Shown in pieces: positions 17,278 through 26,185 of a stretch of DNA of 64,000 bases. The notes under the pieces were generated by a model. It was given only the letters and a program-made list of their open reading frames with translations. It had not been told where the DNA came from and made no database searches. Source of the stretch: Azorhizobium doebereinerae UFLA1-100 (GTDB lineage Bacteria > Pseudomonadota > Alphaproteobacteria > Rhizobiales > Xanthobacteraceae). Positions within the stretch are counted from its first letter, which is position 1. The number at the start of each line of letters is the position of its first letter. The position numbers were made by a program, and so were the translations under genes. The stretch covers positions 153,200 to 217,199 of the forward strand of contig NZ_AXBA01000003.1 in assembly GCF_000473085.1 (NCBI RefSeq), given 5' to 3'.

Positions 17278-18198
17278 ATGGTCTCGCTCTCCGTGTCCGA
17301 TCGCGCAACCGACACCGCCACCAAGCCAGCCGGAGCGCCGCGCCTGCCGTTCCGCCTCTCGCCCGGCGCCCGCGCGGCCCTGCCGCTGCTCGGCCTCCTG
17401 GCGGTGGGCTTCCTGGCGCCGCTGCTGGCGATCCTCGCCTTCTCCTTCGCCCCGCCGCGCAGCTTCGCCGTGCTGCGCGCCTTTTCGCTGGCCAATTATG
17501 CCGAGCTGTTCAGCCTCTCCAACACGGTGTGGCTGTCCTTCCTGTGGTCCATCGGCTTCGCGCTCGCCACCGTGGTGCTGCTGGCGCTCATCGCCTATCC
17601 CATCGCCTTCGGGCTCACCTTCGTGTTCGGCCGCTGGTCGGGGCTGGTGAGCGTGCTGTTCGTCTTCCCTTTGTTCGTGTCGGAGAACGTGCGGCTCTAT
17701 GGCTGGGTGCTGTTCTTCATCAAGAACGGCGTGCTGGACGGCTCGCTCAAGGCGCTGGGCTTTTCCGGCGGCCCGCAGGTGCTCTACACCTCGGGCATGA
17801 TCCTGGCGGGCATGGTCTATACCTATCTGCCCTTCATGCTGTTTCCCATGACGCTGGGCCTCGCCATGGTGCCGCGCGACCTGATCGACGCGGCGCGCGA
17901 TCTCGGCGCCGGCCGCTGGCAGATCTGGCGCGAGGTGGAAGTGCCGCTCGCCATGCCGGGCATCCTCATCGGCACGCTGCTCACCTTCGTGCTCGCCATC
18001 GGCGCGGTGGCGGAAGCCAAGATCCTGGGCGGGCAGTCGGTCATCGTCATCTCGCATGACATTGAGATCGCCTTCACTTATTCGCAGAACTGGCCGCTGG
18101 GCTCGGCCCTTGCCGTGCTGGTCACGCTGTTCATCGGCACGCTGACGCTTCTGGCCTTGCAGCGGCTGGATCTCGACCGGCTGCTGGGGAGGCGGTGA
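17278..18198 (+). CDS. ABC transporter permease (PotB-like)
   Basis: A 306-residue permease. After a polar N-terminus of about 35 residues come six hydrophobic segments (first LPLLGLLAVGFLAPLLAILAF). The coupling loop IDAARDLGAGRWQIWREVEVPL lies near residues 200-222. It is followed without a gap by the second permease (TGATG overlap). The long N-terminal tail fits the PotB branch. Confidence 0.9.
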   Translation: MVSLSVSDRATDTATKPAGAPRLPFRLSPGARAALPLLGLLAVGFLAPLLAILAFSFAPPRSFAVLRAFSLANYAELFSLSNTVWLSFLWSIGFALATVVLLALIAYPIAFGLTFVFGRWSGLVSVLFVFPLFVSENVRLYGWVLFFIKNGVLDGSLKALGFSGGPQVLYTSGMILAGMVYTYLPFMLFPMTLGLAMVPRDLIDAARDLGAGRWQIWREVEVPLAMPGILIGTLLTFVLAIGAVAEAKILGGQSVIVISHDIEIAFTYSQNWPLGSALAVLVTLFIGTLTLLALQRLDLDRLLGRR

Positions 18199-18998
18199 TG
18201 GACCAGGCCCGCAGGCGCACCGCGCTCCTCGTCTCGCTCTGGACCGGCCTCATTGCCCTCCTGCTCTATCTGCCCATCCTGTGCGGGGCGCTGGCGAGCC
18301 TCAGCAAGGGGCGCTATTTCGGCTTTCCGGTGCGCGCCTTCTCCACCGAATGGTGGGAGCGCACCTTCGCCTCCATCGAGATCGGCATGATCGTGGAGAA
18401 TTCGCTGCTGGTGGCGGCGCTGGTCACGCTGCTGTCGGTGGTGTTCGCTTTCTTCGGCGCGCTCGCCTTCGCCCGCTATGATTGGAAAGGCCGGCGGCTG
18501 TTCCAGAAGCTGGTGCTGCTGCCCATCTTCTTCCCCCAGCCGGTGCTCGGCCTCGCGCTCTTGCTGTGGTTCAGCGCGCTGGGCATCCAGACCTCCTGGA
18601 TGACGGCGGTGTTCGCCCATCTGGTGTGGATCGTGCCGGTGGTCACGCTCATCATCGCCATCCAGGTCTATGGCTTCGACCCCGCGCTGGAGGAGGCGGC
18701 GCGCGATCTCGGCGCCAGCCGCTGGCAGGTGCTGCGCGAGGTGACGCTGCCGCTGCTGTGGCCCGGCATCTGGTCGGGCGCGCTGTTCGCCTTCCTGCTC
18801 TCCTGGGGCAATTTCCCGCTCTCGCTCTATACGGCGGGGGCGGATTCCACCGTGCCCAAATGGCTCTATTCCAAGATGGTGGCGGGCTATACGCCCATGG
18901 TGCCGGCGCTGGGCACCATGAGCACCCTGGTGGCCGCCGCCGCCTTACTGCTCGGCGGCCTCGTCATGCTGCTGCTGCGCCGGCGGAGCGCGGCATGA
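18198..18998 (+). CDS. ABC transporter permease (PotC-like)
   Basis: A 266-residue permease with six hydrophobic segments and the coupling loop EEAARDLGASRWQVLREVTL near residue 165. The ATG at 18198 overlaps the previous stop (TGATG); a GTG one codon earlier is also possible. It ends the transporter set. The following gap contains repeats D and E. Confidence 0.9.
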   Translation: MDQARRRTALLVSLWTGLIALLLYLPILCGALASLSKGRYFGFPVRAFSTEWWERTFASIEIGMIVENSLLVAALVTLLSVVFAFFGALAFARYDWKGRRLFQKLVLLPIFFPQPVLGLALLLWFSALGIQTSWMTAVFAHLVWIVPVVTLIIAIQVYGFDPALEEAARDLGASRWQVLREVTLPLLWPGIWSGALFAFLLSWGNFPLSLYTAGADSTVPKWLYSKMVAGYTPMVPALGTMSTLVAAAALLLGGLVMLLLRRRSAA

Positions 18999-19055
18999 GC
19001 GGGACGGCGCGGAATCCCTTTATGCTGATGGCTGATCGGCCGCCCGATTCCGGCC

Positions 19056-19103
19056 GTTTCACCCCCCTCCCCAACCCTCCCCCGCAAGGGGGGAGGGGGC
19101 GGC
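19056..19103 (+). repeat. GC-rich palindromic repeat, copy D
   Basis: Flank CGTTTCACCCCCC then core CCCTCCCCCGCAAGGGGGGA. Same orientation as A and B. It forms an inverted pair with E about 40 bp away. Confidence 0.78.
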
Positions 19104-19140
19104 GGCGCGCTGATTCTGCGGGCGTTCGGGGCGTGAGAAC

Positions 19141-19201
19141 GGGGAGCCCTCCCCCCTTGCGGGGGAGGGCAGGGAGGGGGGTGAAACGGCATCCGCTGGG
19201 T
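19141..19201 (-). repeat. GC-rich palindromic repeat, copy E
   Basis: Reverse orientation of D, ending in GGGGTGAAACGGCATCCGCT. That tail resembles the one after copy C, marking a defined repeat boundary. Lies 55 bp before a DeoR gene. Confidence 0.78.
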
Positions 19202-19255
19202 GCGCGCCATGCGGCGGGCAAGACCGACGGACAGCGGGAAGGATAAGGAAGCGTG

Positions 19256-20041
19256 ATGCTGGAGCGGCCGAAACTCAGCAAGAAGCAGCGGCACGAGCGC
19301 ATCGTGGCGGAGCTGATGGCCACCTCCACCCTGCGGGTCTCCGAACTGGCGGCGGAGCTGGACGTCTCCACCGAGACCATCCGGCGCGACCTCTACGAAC
19401 TGGGCGAGAAGGGCCTCATCAACCGCACCTATGGCGGCGCGGTGCGCCCGCTGGGCACCGAGCCCTCCGTCACCGAGCGGCATGGCATGATGGTGGCCGA
19501 GCGCGAGGCCATGGCGGCGGCGGTGGTGAAGCTGCTGAAGCCCAACGAGGTGGTGGCCATCGGCGCCGGCGCCACCACCACCCATGTGGCCCGGCGCATG
19601 GCGGCGGAGTGCCGCGACCTCACCGTGATCGCCCATTCCTTTTCCATCGCCACGGTCATCTCGCAGAACCCGACGCTCACCGTGCTCATGTGCCCCGGCC
19701 GCTACAATGCCCGCGAGGGCATGATGGTGGGGGCCGAGACCATCGAGTTCCTGCAATCCTACAACGCCAATTGGGCGATCCTCGGCGCAACCGGCATCAC
19801 CCCCGAGGGGCTGTCGGACGCGGAGGCCGCCGCCGCCTCGGTCTACAAGGCGATGATGCTGCGGGCGGCGGAAACCATTGCGGTGGCGGACCATACCAAG
19901 TTCGACCAGCAGGCCCTGGCCATCTGGGGCCGCTGGCACGATGTGCGCCGGCTGGTCACCGACAAGGCGCCGGGCGGGGCCATCGGCCGGGCCATGGAGC
20001 GCGCGCGGGTGGATATCACCGTCGCCCGCCCGCGCGGGTGA
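19256..20041 (+). CDS. DeoR/GlpR family transcriptional regulator
   Basis: A 261-residue regulator. The N-terminal helix-turn-helix (about residues 24-55) carries LRVSELAAELDVSTETIRRD and INRTYGGAV. The C-terminal DeoR sensor domain, which binds phosphorylated small molecules, shows IGAGATTTHVARRM and VADHTKFDQQA. GGATAAGGAA precedes the ATG; a GTG one codon earlier is in frame. Position after the ABC operon and before the hydrolase, kinase and PLP enzyme suggests it controls this cluster, with a phosphorylated intermediate made by the nearby kinase as a possible effector (inference). Confidence 0.9.
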   Translation: MLERPKLSKKQRHERIVAELMATSTLRVSELAAELDVSTETIRRDLYELGEKGLINRTYGGAVRPLGTEPSVTERHGMMVAEREAMAAAVVKLLKPNEVVAIGAGATTTHVARRMAAECRDLTVIAHSFSIATVISQNPTLTVLMCPGRYNAREGMMVGAETIEFLQSYNANWAILGATGITPEGLSDAEAAAASVYKAMMLRAAETIAVADHTKFDQQALAIWGRWHDVRRLVTDKAPGGAIGRAMERARVDITVARPRG

Positions 20042-20093
20042 GGCGGCAGGCAAGGCACTCTCAAAGGCACTCTCAGGAGAGGCGGGACAGGCC

Positions 20094-20990
20094 ATGTGGC
20101 AGGAGCGGCAGGCGGACCGGACGGTCAAGGTGGATGTGGGCGGCCACACCGTGGTGGCCTATGAATTCGGCACCGGCGACAATGTGCTGCTGTGCCTCAA
20201 CGGCGGGCCGGGCCTGCCGTGCGACTATCTGCGCGAGGCCCATTCCTTCCTCGCCGACCACGGCTGGCGCGTGGTGGCGTTCGACCAGCTCGGCTGCGGC
20301 GCCGCCGACCGGCCGGACGATCCGGCGCTGTGGTCCATCACCCGCTATGTGGCCGAGGTGGAGGCGGTGCGCACCGCGCTGGGGCTCGGCCGCGTGCATC
20401 TCACCGGCCATTCCTGGGGCGGGTGGCTGTCCATCGAATATGCCCTCACCCATCCGGAGGCTGTGCGCACGCTCATCCTCCAGAACACGGCGGCGGACCT
20501 GCCGCACCTGATGCAGGAACTGCACCGCCTGCGCGCCGCGCTCGGCGCCGAGACCGTGGCCATGATGGCGGCGCACGAGGCGGCGGGCACGCTGAAGGCG
20601 CCGGATTATCTCGCCGCCATCATTCTGCTGAACCACCGCCACGTCTGCCGCCTGAAGGGGGAGTGGCCGGCGCCGGTGCTGCGCTCCCTGAACGACTGGA
20701 ACATGGTGCCCTACGAGGCCATGCAGGGGCCCAACGAATTTCTCTATGTGGGCAATCTGAAGGACTGGAGCCGGCTGGCGGACCTGCCGAAGCTGACCCT
20801 GCCGGTGCTGATCACGGTCGGCTGCCATGACGAGCAGACGCCGGCCTGCGCCGCCCGCATGGCCCGCGCCCTGCCGCAGGCGGAGCTGCACCTGTTCGAG
20901 CATTCCAGCCACATGCCCTTCTATGAGGAGCCGGAGGCGTTCGACGCCGTGCTGCTGTCCTTCCTCGACCGCCATCGGGCCGCGCCGTGA
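20094..20990 (+). CDS. Alpha/beta hydrolase, proline-iminopeptidase-like (S33 family)
   Basis: A 298-residue cytoplasmic hydrolase. The oxyanion motif NGGPGLPCDY (residues 36-45) and nucleophile elbow GHSWGG (Ser107) are those of prolyl aminopeptidase and tricorn-factor-type S33 enzymes. The Asp is expected in ITVGCHDEQTP and the His in EHSSHMPFYEE. It would release an N-terminal residue or hydrolyse an amide or ester. CAGGAGAGGCGGG lies just upstream of the ATG. It is 52 bp after the DeoR gene and upstream of the kinase, suggesting it makes a free amino compound that the later enzymes consume. A lactone or amide hydrolase role is equally possible. Confidence 0.85.
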   Translation: MWQERQADRTVKVDVGGHTVVAYEFGTGDNVLLCLNGGPGLPCDYLREAHSFLADHGWRVVAFDQLGCGAADRPDDPALWSITRYVAEVEAVRTALGLGRVHLTGHSWGGWLSIEYALTHPEAVRTLILQNTAADLPHLMQELHRLRAALGAETVAMMAAHEAAGTLKAPDYLAAIILLNHRHVCRLKGEWPAPVLRSLNDWNMVPYEAMQGPNEFLYVGNLKDWSRLADLPKLTLPVLITVGCHDEQTPACAARMARALPQAELHLFEHSSHMPFYEEPEAFDAVLLSFLDRHRAAP

Positions 20991-21029
20991 GGCGGGGCGG
21001 CGGGCGAGCCGTGGTCTTCGAGAGGGCGG

Positions 21030-22085
21030 ATGTTGCATCCGCATCGGAAAATGTGGAAGGTGCCACATCATCCGAGCCAACCACGCGGGAGGGCCTGCGC
21101 TTTGTATGACGGCGATTTCCTGGCCCGCCTGGAAGGGGGCCTGCGGGCGGCGCTGCCGCGCTGGGGGCTGCCGCTCGACACCGGGCTCAGCCTGCTCACC
21201 ATCTCCGAGAACGCCACCTTCAAGGCGACGGGGACGGGGCAGGGGGACCTTGTGTTCCGCGTCCACCGGCCGGGCTATCACACCCGCGCCGAGATCGCCT
21301 CCGAGCTGGCCTGGCTCACCGCATTGCGCGACGAGGAGGTGGTGGCGACGCCGCGCCCGGTGCCGCTCGCCGGCGGCGGGCTGATCGCCGACATCGACGA
21401 TGCCGGCACCCAGCGCCAGGTGGTGGCGTTCGACTTCGTGCCCGGCGCCGAGCCGGCGGCGGATGCCGGGCTGGTGGGCTGGTTCCGCGAGCTCGGGGGC
21501 ATCCATGCCGGGCTGCACGCCCATTCCCGGCGCTGGCGCCGGCCGGAGGGGTTCGTGCGCAAGCGATGGAATTTCGCCAGCACCTTGGGGGCGGCGCCCT
21601 TGTGGGGGGACTGGCGCGCCGGGCTGGGGCTGGACGATGCCGGCCGGGCGCTCCTCCAGCGCACGGTGGACGTGCTGGAACGACACTGTGTGGCATTCGG
21701 GGAATCCGAGGGGAACTTCGGGTTGATCCACGCCGATTTACGTTTGGCCAACCTGCTGGTGGACGGCGACAGGCTTTCGCTGATCGATTTCGACGATTGC
21801 GGATTCTCCTGGTATCTCTACGACTTCGCCGCCGCCATCAGCTTCATCGAGCACGAGCCCTATATTCCGGAGCTGGAAGCCGCCTGGATCGAGGGCTACC
21901 GATCGCATGCTCAGCTATCGACGGAAGAAGCCCAGCGATTGCCGGTATTTGTGATGCTTCGCCGCATTTTGCTGACCGCCTGGATCGCCTCCCATTCCGA
22001 GACCCCCACCGCCCGGGAGATGGGCCTCCCCTATACCGAGGGCACCCTGGCGCTGGCCGAGAATTTCCTCACCCGCTTCGGCTAG
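21030..22085 (+). CDS. APH-family small-molecule kinase (hydroxylysine-kinase-like)
   Basis: Up to 351 residues with the protein-kinase-like aminoglycoside phosphotransferase fold. The catalytic loop reads IHADLRLANLLV (Asp of HxD and Asn of the metal site) and the Mg-binding motif is LIDFDDCGFSWYLYDFA. The start is uncertain: ATG at 21030, ATG at 21051 or TTG at 21102 (LYDGDFLARL), the last giving the most family-like N-terminus. It lies 51 bp before an AGXT2L-type PLP enzyme. In animals hydroxylysine kinase (HYKK) works with AGXT2L2, and ethanolamine phosphate is handled by AGXT2L1. A kinase that primes a hydroxylated amino acid or amino alcohol is therefore inferred, not an antibiotic-resistance enzyme. 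Confidence 0.8.
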   Translation: MLHPHRKMWKVPHHPSQPRGRACALYDGDFLARLEGGLRAALPRWGLPLDTGLSLLTISENATFKATGTGQGDLVFRVHRPGYHTRAEIASELAWLTALRDEEVVATPRPVPLAGGGLIADIDDAGTQRQVVAFDFVPGAEPAADAGLVGWFRELGGIHAGLHAHSRRWRRPEGFVRKRWNFASTLGAAPLWGDWRAGLGLDDAGRALLQRTVDVLERHCVAFGESEGNFGLIHADLRLANLLVDGDRLSLIDFDDCGFSWYLYDFAAAISFIEHEPYIPELEAAWIEGYRSHAQLSTEEAQRLPVFVMLRRILLTAWIASHSETPTAREMGLPYTEGTLALAENFLTRFG

Positions 22086-22136
22086 GTATCTGGACGGGCA
22101 CGATAAATTGGCGCATGCGCCATCGGAGCAGGCTCA

Positions 22137-23468
22137 ATGAGCAGCAAGACGCAGCAGATCCTCGCCCTCAACGCCTTCCGCCCCCAGGCGGACGGGAGCG
22201 GGCTGAGCGGCGACGTGGAGGCCCTGGTCGCCCGCCGGGCGGCGAGCTTCGGGGCGGGCTCGGTGCTGTTCTATCGCCAACCGTTGCATGTGGTGTCGGC
22301 GCACGGTGCCACCATCCAGACCTTTGACGGCAAACGCTATCTCGACCTGTACAACAATGTGCCCTCGGTGGGGCACTGCCATCCCAAGGTGGTGGAGGCA
22401 GTGCAGCGTCAGGTGGCGCTGCTCAATTGCCATACGCGCTATCTCTTTGACGGCATTCACGATTATGCCGAGCGCCTGCTGTCGACCTTCCCCGCGCCGC
22501 TGTCCAACCTCGCCATGACCTGCACCGGCAGCGAGAGCAATGATCTGGCGCTCAGGATCGCCCGCATGGCCACGGGGGGCATGGGGGTCATCGTCACCGA
22601 GACCGCCTATCACGGCAACACCTTCGCCGTCACCGAGGTCTCGCCCTCCTCCTACAAGGTCGGCCGCCCGCCGGACCATGTGGAAACCGTTCCCGCGCCT
22701 GATCCCGCGCGCTTCGGCGATGATCTGGCGGGCGGCTTCACCGCCGCCGTGGAAGCCGCCATCGCGGCCCTGGAGGCGCGCGGGCACAAGGTCGCCGCCC
22801 TGCTGGTGGACACCATCTTCTCCAGCGACGGCGTGTTCGCCGACCCGCCCGGCTTCCTGCAAGGCGCTGTTGCTGCGGTGCGAAAGGCCGGCGGGCTGTT
22901 CATCGCCGACGAAGTGCAGCCCGGATTCGCCCGCACCGGCAGCGCCATGTGGGGATTCGCCCGGCATGGGCTGGAGCCGGACCTCGTGACCATGGGCAAG
23001 CCCATGGGCAACGGCATCCCCATGGGCGGGGTCGTCACCCGGCCCGAGCTGCTGGCGCAATTCTGCGAGCGATTCGGCTATTTCAACACCTTCGGCGGCA
23101 ATCCCGTGGCCGCCGCCGCCGGCCTGGCGGTGCTCGATGTCATCGCTGAGGAAGGGCTGATGGCCCACGCCGCCACCCTCGGCGCCCATCTCACGGCGCG
23201 CCTCGACGACCTGCGCGGGCGCGCGCCGGCCATAGGCGCGGTGCGCGGGGCCGGGCTCTATATCGGCGTGGACATGGTGGCGGACGGGGCTCCCGATCCC
23301 GAGGGCGCCACCCGCCTCATCAACGCCTTGAGAGAGCGACAGATTTTGATCGGGGCGGCGGGCCGGCTCGGCCATGTGCTGAAGCTGCGCCCGCCGCTGT
23401 GCCTGACGCAGGAGGAAGCGGACCGCTTCGTGGACACGTTGGAACGCATCCTGGTCCCGGCCGGCTGA
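22137..23468 (+). CDS. Class III PLP enzyme, AGXT2L-type (phospho-lyase candidate)
   Basis: A 443-residue class III aminotransferase-fold enzyme. The PLP lysine is Lys288 in TMGKPMGNG and the ring-nitrogen Asp is Asp258 in IADEVQPGFARTG. The N-terminal block YLDLYNNVPSVGHCHPKVV (residues 68-86), LLNCHTRYL and CTGSESNDLALRIAR closely follow AGXT2L1/AGXT2L2 as I recall them. Those enzymes do not transaminate: they eliminate phosphate and ammonia from phosphoethanolamine or 5-phosphohydroxylysine. The kinase gene directly upstream supports such a lyase here. An ordinary omega-transaminase acting on a polyamine or amino acid is the alternative. Confidence 0.85.
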   Translation: MSSKTQQILALNAFRPQADGSGLSGDVEALVARRAASFGAGSVLFYRQPLHVVSAHGATIQTFDGKRYLDLYNNVPSVGHCHPKVVEAVQRQVALLNCHTRYLFDGIHDYAERLLSTFPAPLSNLAMTCTGSESNDLALRIARMATGGMGVIVTETAYHGNTFAVTEVSPSSYKVGRPPDHVETVPAPDPARFGDDLAGGFTAAVEAAIAALEARGHKVAALLVDTIFSSDGVFADPPGFLQGAVAAVRKAGGLFIADEVQPGFARTGSAMWGFARHGLEPDLVTMGKPMGNGIPMGGVVTRPELLAQFCERFGYFNTFGGNPVAAAAGLAVLDVIAEEGLMAHAATLGAHLTARLDDLRGRAPAIGAVRGAGLYIGVDMVADGAPDPEGATRLINALRERQILIGAAGRLGHVLKLRPPLCLTQEEADRFVDTLERILVPAG

Positions 23469-23496
23469 ACCGGCGGGGTGTGCGGGCCCCGCCGGT
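23469..23496. terminator. Bidirectional hairpin between convergent genes
   Basis: Perfect 10-bp inverted repeat ACCGGCGGGG/CCCCGCCGGT with an 8-nt loop, starting at the base after the PLP-enzyme stop and ending 12 bases before the MFS stop on the other strand. No U-tract. Confidence 0.65.
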
Positions 23497-23507
23497 CCGG
23501 TGTGTCA

Positions 23508-24824
23508 TCAGCCCCCCGCCATCTCCAGCCGCTTGTTCAGCCGCAGGGCGAGCAGGGTGCATACCGCGCCGGACAGGAGATAGGCGCCGGCGGAGAGCAG
23601 CCCGAAGTGGCTCGACAGGAACAGGGCGACGAACGGCGCGAAGCCGGCGCCGAACAGCCAGGCGAGGTCGTTGGTCAGCGCCGAGGCCGTGTAGCGGTAG
23701 CGATTGGCGAACAGCGAGGCCACCGCGCCGGACGACTGGCCGAACGAAATGCCGAGCAGCACGAAGCCCAGCAGCATGAAGATCGTCTCGCCGACGACGC
23801 CGATGCTCAGAAGCTGCGGGGCGAAGCCGCTGAACACGGCGATGGCCACCGCTGAGGCGCCGAGCAATGTGCGCCGGCCGACCTGGTCGGCGATGGTGCC
23901 GGAAGCGATGATGGCGCCGATGCCCACCGCGGCACCGAGGGCCTCGATCATCAGGAACCGCGTCGCGCCTTCCCGGGTGAACAGATAGACCCAGGAGAGC
24001 GGGAACACCGTCACCATGTGGAACAGGGCGAAGGTCGCCAGCGGCGCGAACGCGCCGATGGCGATGCCCGGGCCTTCCGCCCGCACGGTTTCGATCACGG
24101 GGGCCGGCTGGAGGTCGCCGCGCTCGAACAGCGCCTCGTATTCCGGCGTCACCGCCATGCGCAGCCGGGCGAACAGCGCCACCACGTTGATGGCGAAGGC
24201 GACGAAGAAGGGGTAGCGCCAGCCCCAGGAATAGAAATCCTCGGTGGAGAGGTTGCCGGCGAAGAAGGCGAACAGCACGCTCGCCACGATGAGGCCGAGG
24301 GGCGCGCCGAGCTGGGGCAGCATGGCATACCAGCCGCGCCGGGATTCCGGGGCATTCATGGCCAGCAGCGGCGCAAGCCCGTCCCACGCCCCGCCCCAGG
24401 CGAGGCCCTGGCCGATCCGCGCCAGCGCCAGCAACCAGACGGCCGAGACGCCGATCTGGCCATATGCGGGCAGGAAGGCGATGGCGACCGTGCAGGTGCC
24501 CATGAGGAAGAGGGCCATGGTGAGCTTCGCCCCGCGCCCCTGCGAGCGGTCGACGGCGAGGAACAGCGCGGTGCCGAACGGACGGGCGATGAAGGCCAGC
24601 GCGAAGATGCCGAAGGAGTAGAGCGTACCCGTCAGCGGGTCCACGCCGGGGAACAGCAGGCGCGGAAACACGATCACCGAAGCGATCGCATAGACGAAGA
24701 AATCGAAGAATTCCGAGGTACGGCCGATGACGACGCCGATGGCGATGTCACTGGGATCCACCCGTCCGCCCGTGCTGTGCAACGCCACCGCGTCGCGTTC
24801 CATGGTCGAAGCCATCTGCGTCAT
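23508..24824 (-). CDS. MFS transporter, metabolite:H+ symporter (MHS) type
   Basis: A 438-residue carrier with about 12 hydrophobic segments. IGVVIGRTSEFFDFFVYAIA (about residues 31-50) and RPFGTALFLAVDRSQGRGAK match the metabolite:H+ symporter branch (ShiA, ProP, KgtP-like), which takes up shikimate, proline/betaine, oxoglutarate or related acids. The start has three close Met codons (24824, 24815, 24803). It converges with the PLP-enzyme gene. Its promoter region faces cyoA, but a functional link to the oxidase is not implied. Confidence 0.87.
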   Translation of the reverse strand: MTQMASTMERDAVALHSTGGRVDPSDIAIGVVIGRTSEFFDFFVYAIASVIVFPRLLFPGVDPLTGTLYSFGIFALAFIARPFGTALFLAVDRSQGRGAKLTMALFLMGTCTVAIAFLPAYGQIGVSAVWLLALARIGQGLAWGGAWDGLAPLLAMNAPESRRGWYAMLPQLGAPLGLIVASVLFAFFAGNLSTEDFYSWGWRYPFFVAFAINVVALFARLRMAVTPEYEALFERGDLQPAPVIETVRAEGPGIAIGAFAPLATFALFHMVTVFPLSWVYLFTREGATRFLMIEALGAAVGIGAIIASGTIADQVGRRTLLGASAVAIAVFSGFAPQLLSIGVVGETIFMLLGFVLLGISFGQSSGAVASLFANRYRYTASALTNDLAWLFGAGFAPFVALFLSSHFGLLSAGAYLLSGAVCTLLALRLNKRLEMAGG

Positions 24825-24926
24825 GTTTCACATCCCCTTGCGAGAGCTTCAACCGCAGAGAGAATGATCCGTTCCGGATCGATCGAACCGGGCAAGTTCA
24901 TTCCCTTACAGGGGATTATCGGCGCC

Positions 24927-24943
24927 TTGGGCAAATTGTCCAA
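24927..24943. promoter_or_regulatory. 17-bp near-perfect palindrome upstream of cyoA
   Basis: TTGGGCAAATTGTCCAA reads as TTGG-x-CAA-A-TTG-x-CCAA, with one mismatched pair. It lies 64 bp upstream of the cyoA start, a normal operator distance. It is not an FNR box (TTGAT-N4-ATCAA). The cognate regulator is unknown. Confidence 0.5.
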
Positions 24944-25007
24944 TGTCACTTGTGCTGCACTGCAGCTAGCCAACCGGCACCATGCAATCCCCCAGGCAGG
25001 TGCTCCC

Positions 25008-26174
25008 GTGAGCCGCTTTCGATTCCTCGCCGTGCTGCCGCTGCTGGCGGTGCTGTGCGGCTGCAATTTCGTCGTCCTCGACCCGTCCGGCGACGTCGCG
25101 GTGCAGCAGCGCGACCTCATCATCATCTCGACCGTCCTGATGCTGCTCATCATCATCCCGGTGATGGCGCTGACGATCCTGTTCGCCTGGCGCTATCGCC
25201 AGACCAACACCGAGGCCAAGTACGAGCCGGACTGGCACCACTCCACCAAGCTTGAGCTGGTGATCTGGTCCGCGCCGCTGCTCATCATCATCTGCCTCGG
25301 GGCGCTGACCTGGATGGCGACGCACCTGCTGGACCCCTACCGCCCGCTGTCCCGCATCACCGCCGACCAGCCCGTCGCCGCCGGCGTGAAGCCGCTGGAA
25401 GTGGATGTGGTGGCGCTCGATTGGAAGTGGCTGTTCATCTATCCGGAATACGGCGTCGCCTCGCTCAACGAGCTGGCCGCTCCGGTGAACCGGCCCATCA
25501 CCTTCCGCCTGACCTCCTCCTCGGTGATGAACTCGTTCTTCGTGCCGGCGCTGGCAGGGCAGATCTATGCCATGCCGGGCATGGAATCGAAGCTGCACGC
25601 GGTCATCAACGAGGCCGGCTCGTACCGCGGCTTCTCGGCCAACTACAGCGGCGCCGGCTTCTCCGGCATGCATTTCGCGTTCAAGGGCCTGCCCGCCGCC
25701 GATTTCGACAAGTGGGTCGCCGGCGTGAAGGCGGGCACCAATGGCGAACTGACCCGGCAGGCCTACCTCGAGCTTGAGCGTCCGAGCCAGAACGTGCCAG
25801 TGCGGTATTATCCGAGCGTCGATCCCGGCCTGTTCAAGGCCATCGTCAACATGTGCGTCGAGCCGGGCAAGATGTGCGCGAGCGACATGATGGCGATCGA
25901 TGCCAAGGGCGGCCTGGGCAAGGAGGGCGCCAGCAACGTGCTGCCGCTCGCCTACGACAAATATGCCCGCCGTGGCGCGGTGCTCGGCGGCGAGCCGGCC
26001 TATGTCGTCGGCATCTGTGCGCCCGATGACCTGAGCAAGGCTGCGGTCGGCGCTCCCGTGTCCGTCGGCGGCGCCCGCATTCTCGGGGGCGGCCTGTCCA
26101 CCCCCGCCTTCACCCCCATCAGCGCCCCGTCGGCCTTGCCCATGCCGACCCTGCGCCAGCCCTCCAATTCCTGA
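25008..26174 (+). CDS. cyoA: Cytochrome bo3 ubiquinol oxidase subunit II
   Basis: A 388-residue subunit II of a proton-pumping quinol oxidase in the cytoplasmic membrane. The GTG start at 25008 places a lipoprotein signal with lipobox LCGC (Cys19). Two transmembrane helices follow (about residues 38-62 and 84-104), then a periplasmic cupredoxin domain. [18 protein letters not shown] and [13 protein letters not shown] are typical of CyoA. The Cys and His ligands of a CuA centre are absent, which fits a quinol rather than a cytochrome c oxidase. The C-terminal tail after about residue 310 is longer than usual and ends in a Pro/Ser-rich stretch. It opens cyoABCD-SURF1-regBA. Confidence 0.93.
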   Translation: MSRFRFLAVLPLLAVLCGCNFVVLDPSGDVAVQQRDLIIISTVLMLLIIIPVMALTILFAWRYRQTNTEAKYEPDWHHSTKLELVIWSAPLLIIICLGALTWMATHLLDPYRPLSRITADQPVAAGVKPLEVDVVALDWKWLFIYPEYGVASLNELAAPVNRPITFRLTSSSVMNSFFVPALAGQIYAMPGMESKLHAVINEAGSYRGFSANYSGAGFSGMHFAFKGLPAADFDKWVAGVKAGTNGELTRQAYLELERPSQNVPVRYYPSVDPGLFKAIVNMCVEPGKMCASDMMAIDAKGGLGKEGASNVLPLAYDKYARRGAVLGGEPAYVVGICAPDDLSKAAVGAPVSVGGARILGGGLSTPAFTPISAPSALPMPTLRQPSNS

Positions 26175-26185
26175 CGCGAGGCGGC

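Noticed and set aside
76-19201. CRISPR array
   Set aside because: The repeats are few, far apart, in both orientations and lack regular spacers and cas genes.
18887-20149. Minus-strand 420-codon frame opposite the DeoR gene
   Set aside because: The plus-strand DeoR protein is clear, and the opposite frame has low-complexity composition.
21030-22085. Aminoglycoside resistance gene
   Set aside because: Only the phosphotransferase fold is shared; the gene is linked to an AGXT2L-type enzyme and a metabolic cluster.
24018-25007. Apparent 330-codon extension upstream of cyoA in the same frame
   Set aside because: It runs antisense through the MFS gene. The lipoprotein signal starts at GTG 25008, so the frame is open only by chance.
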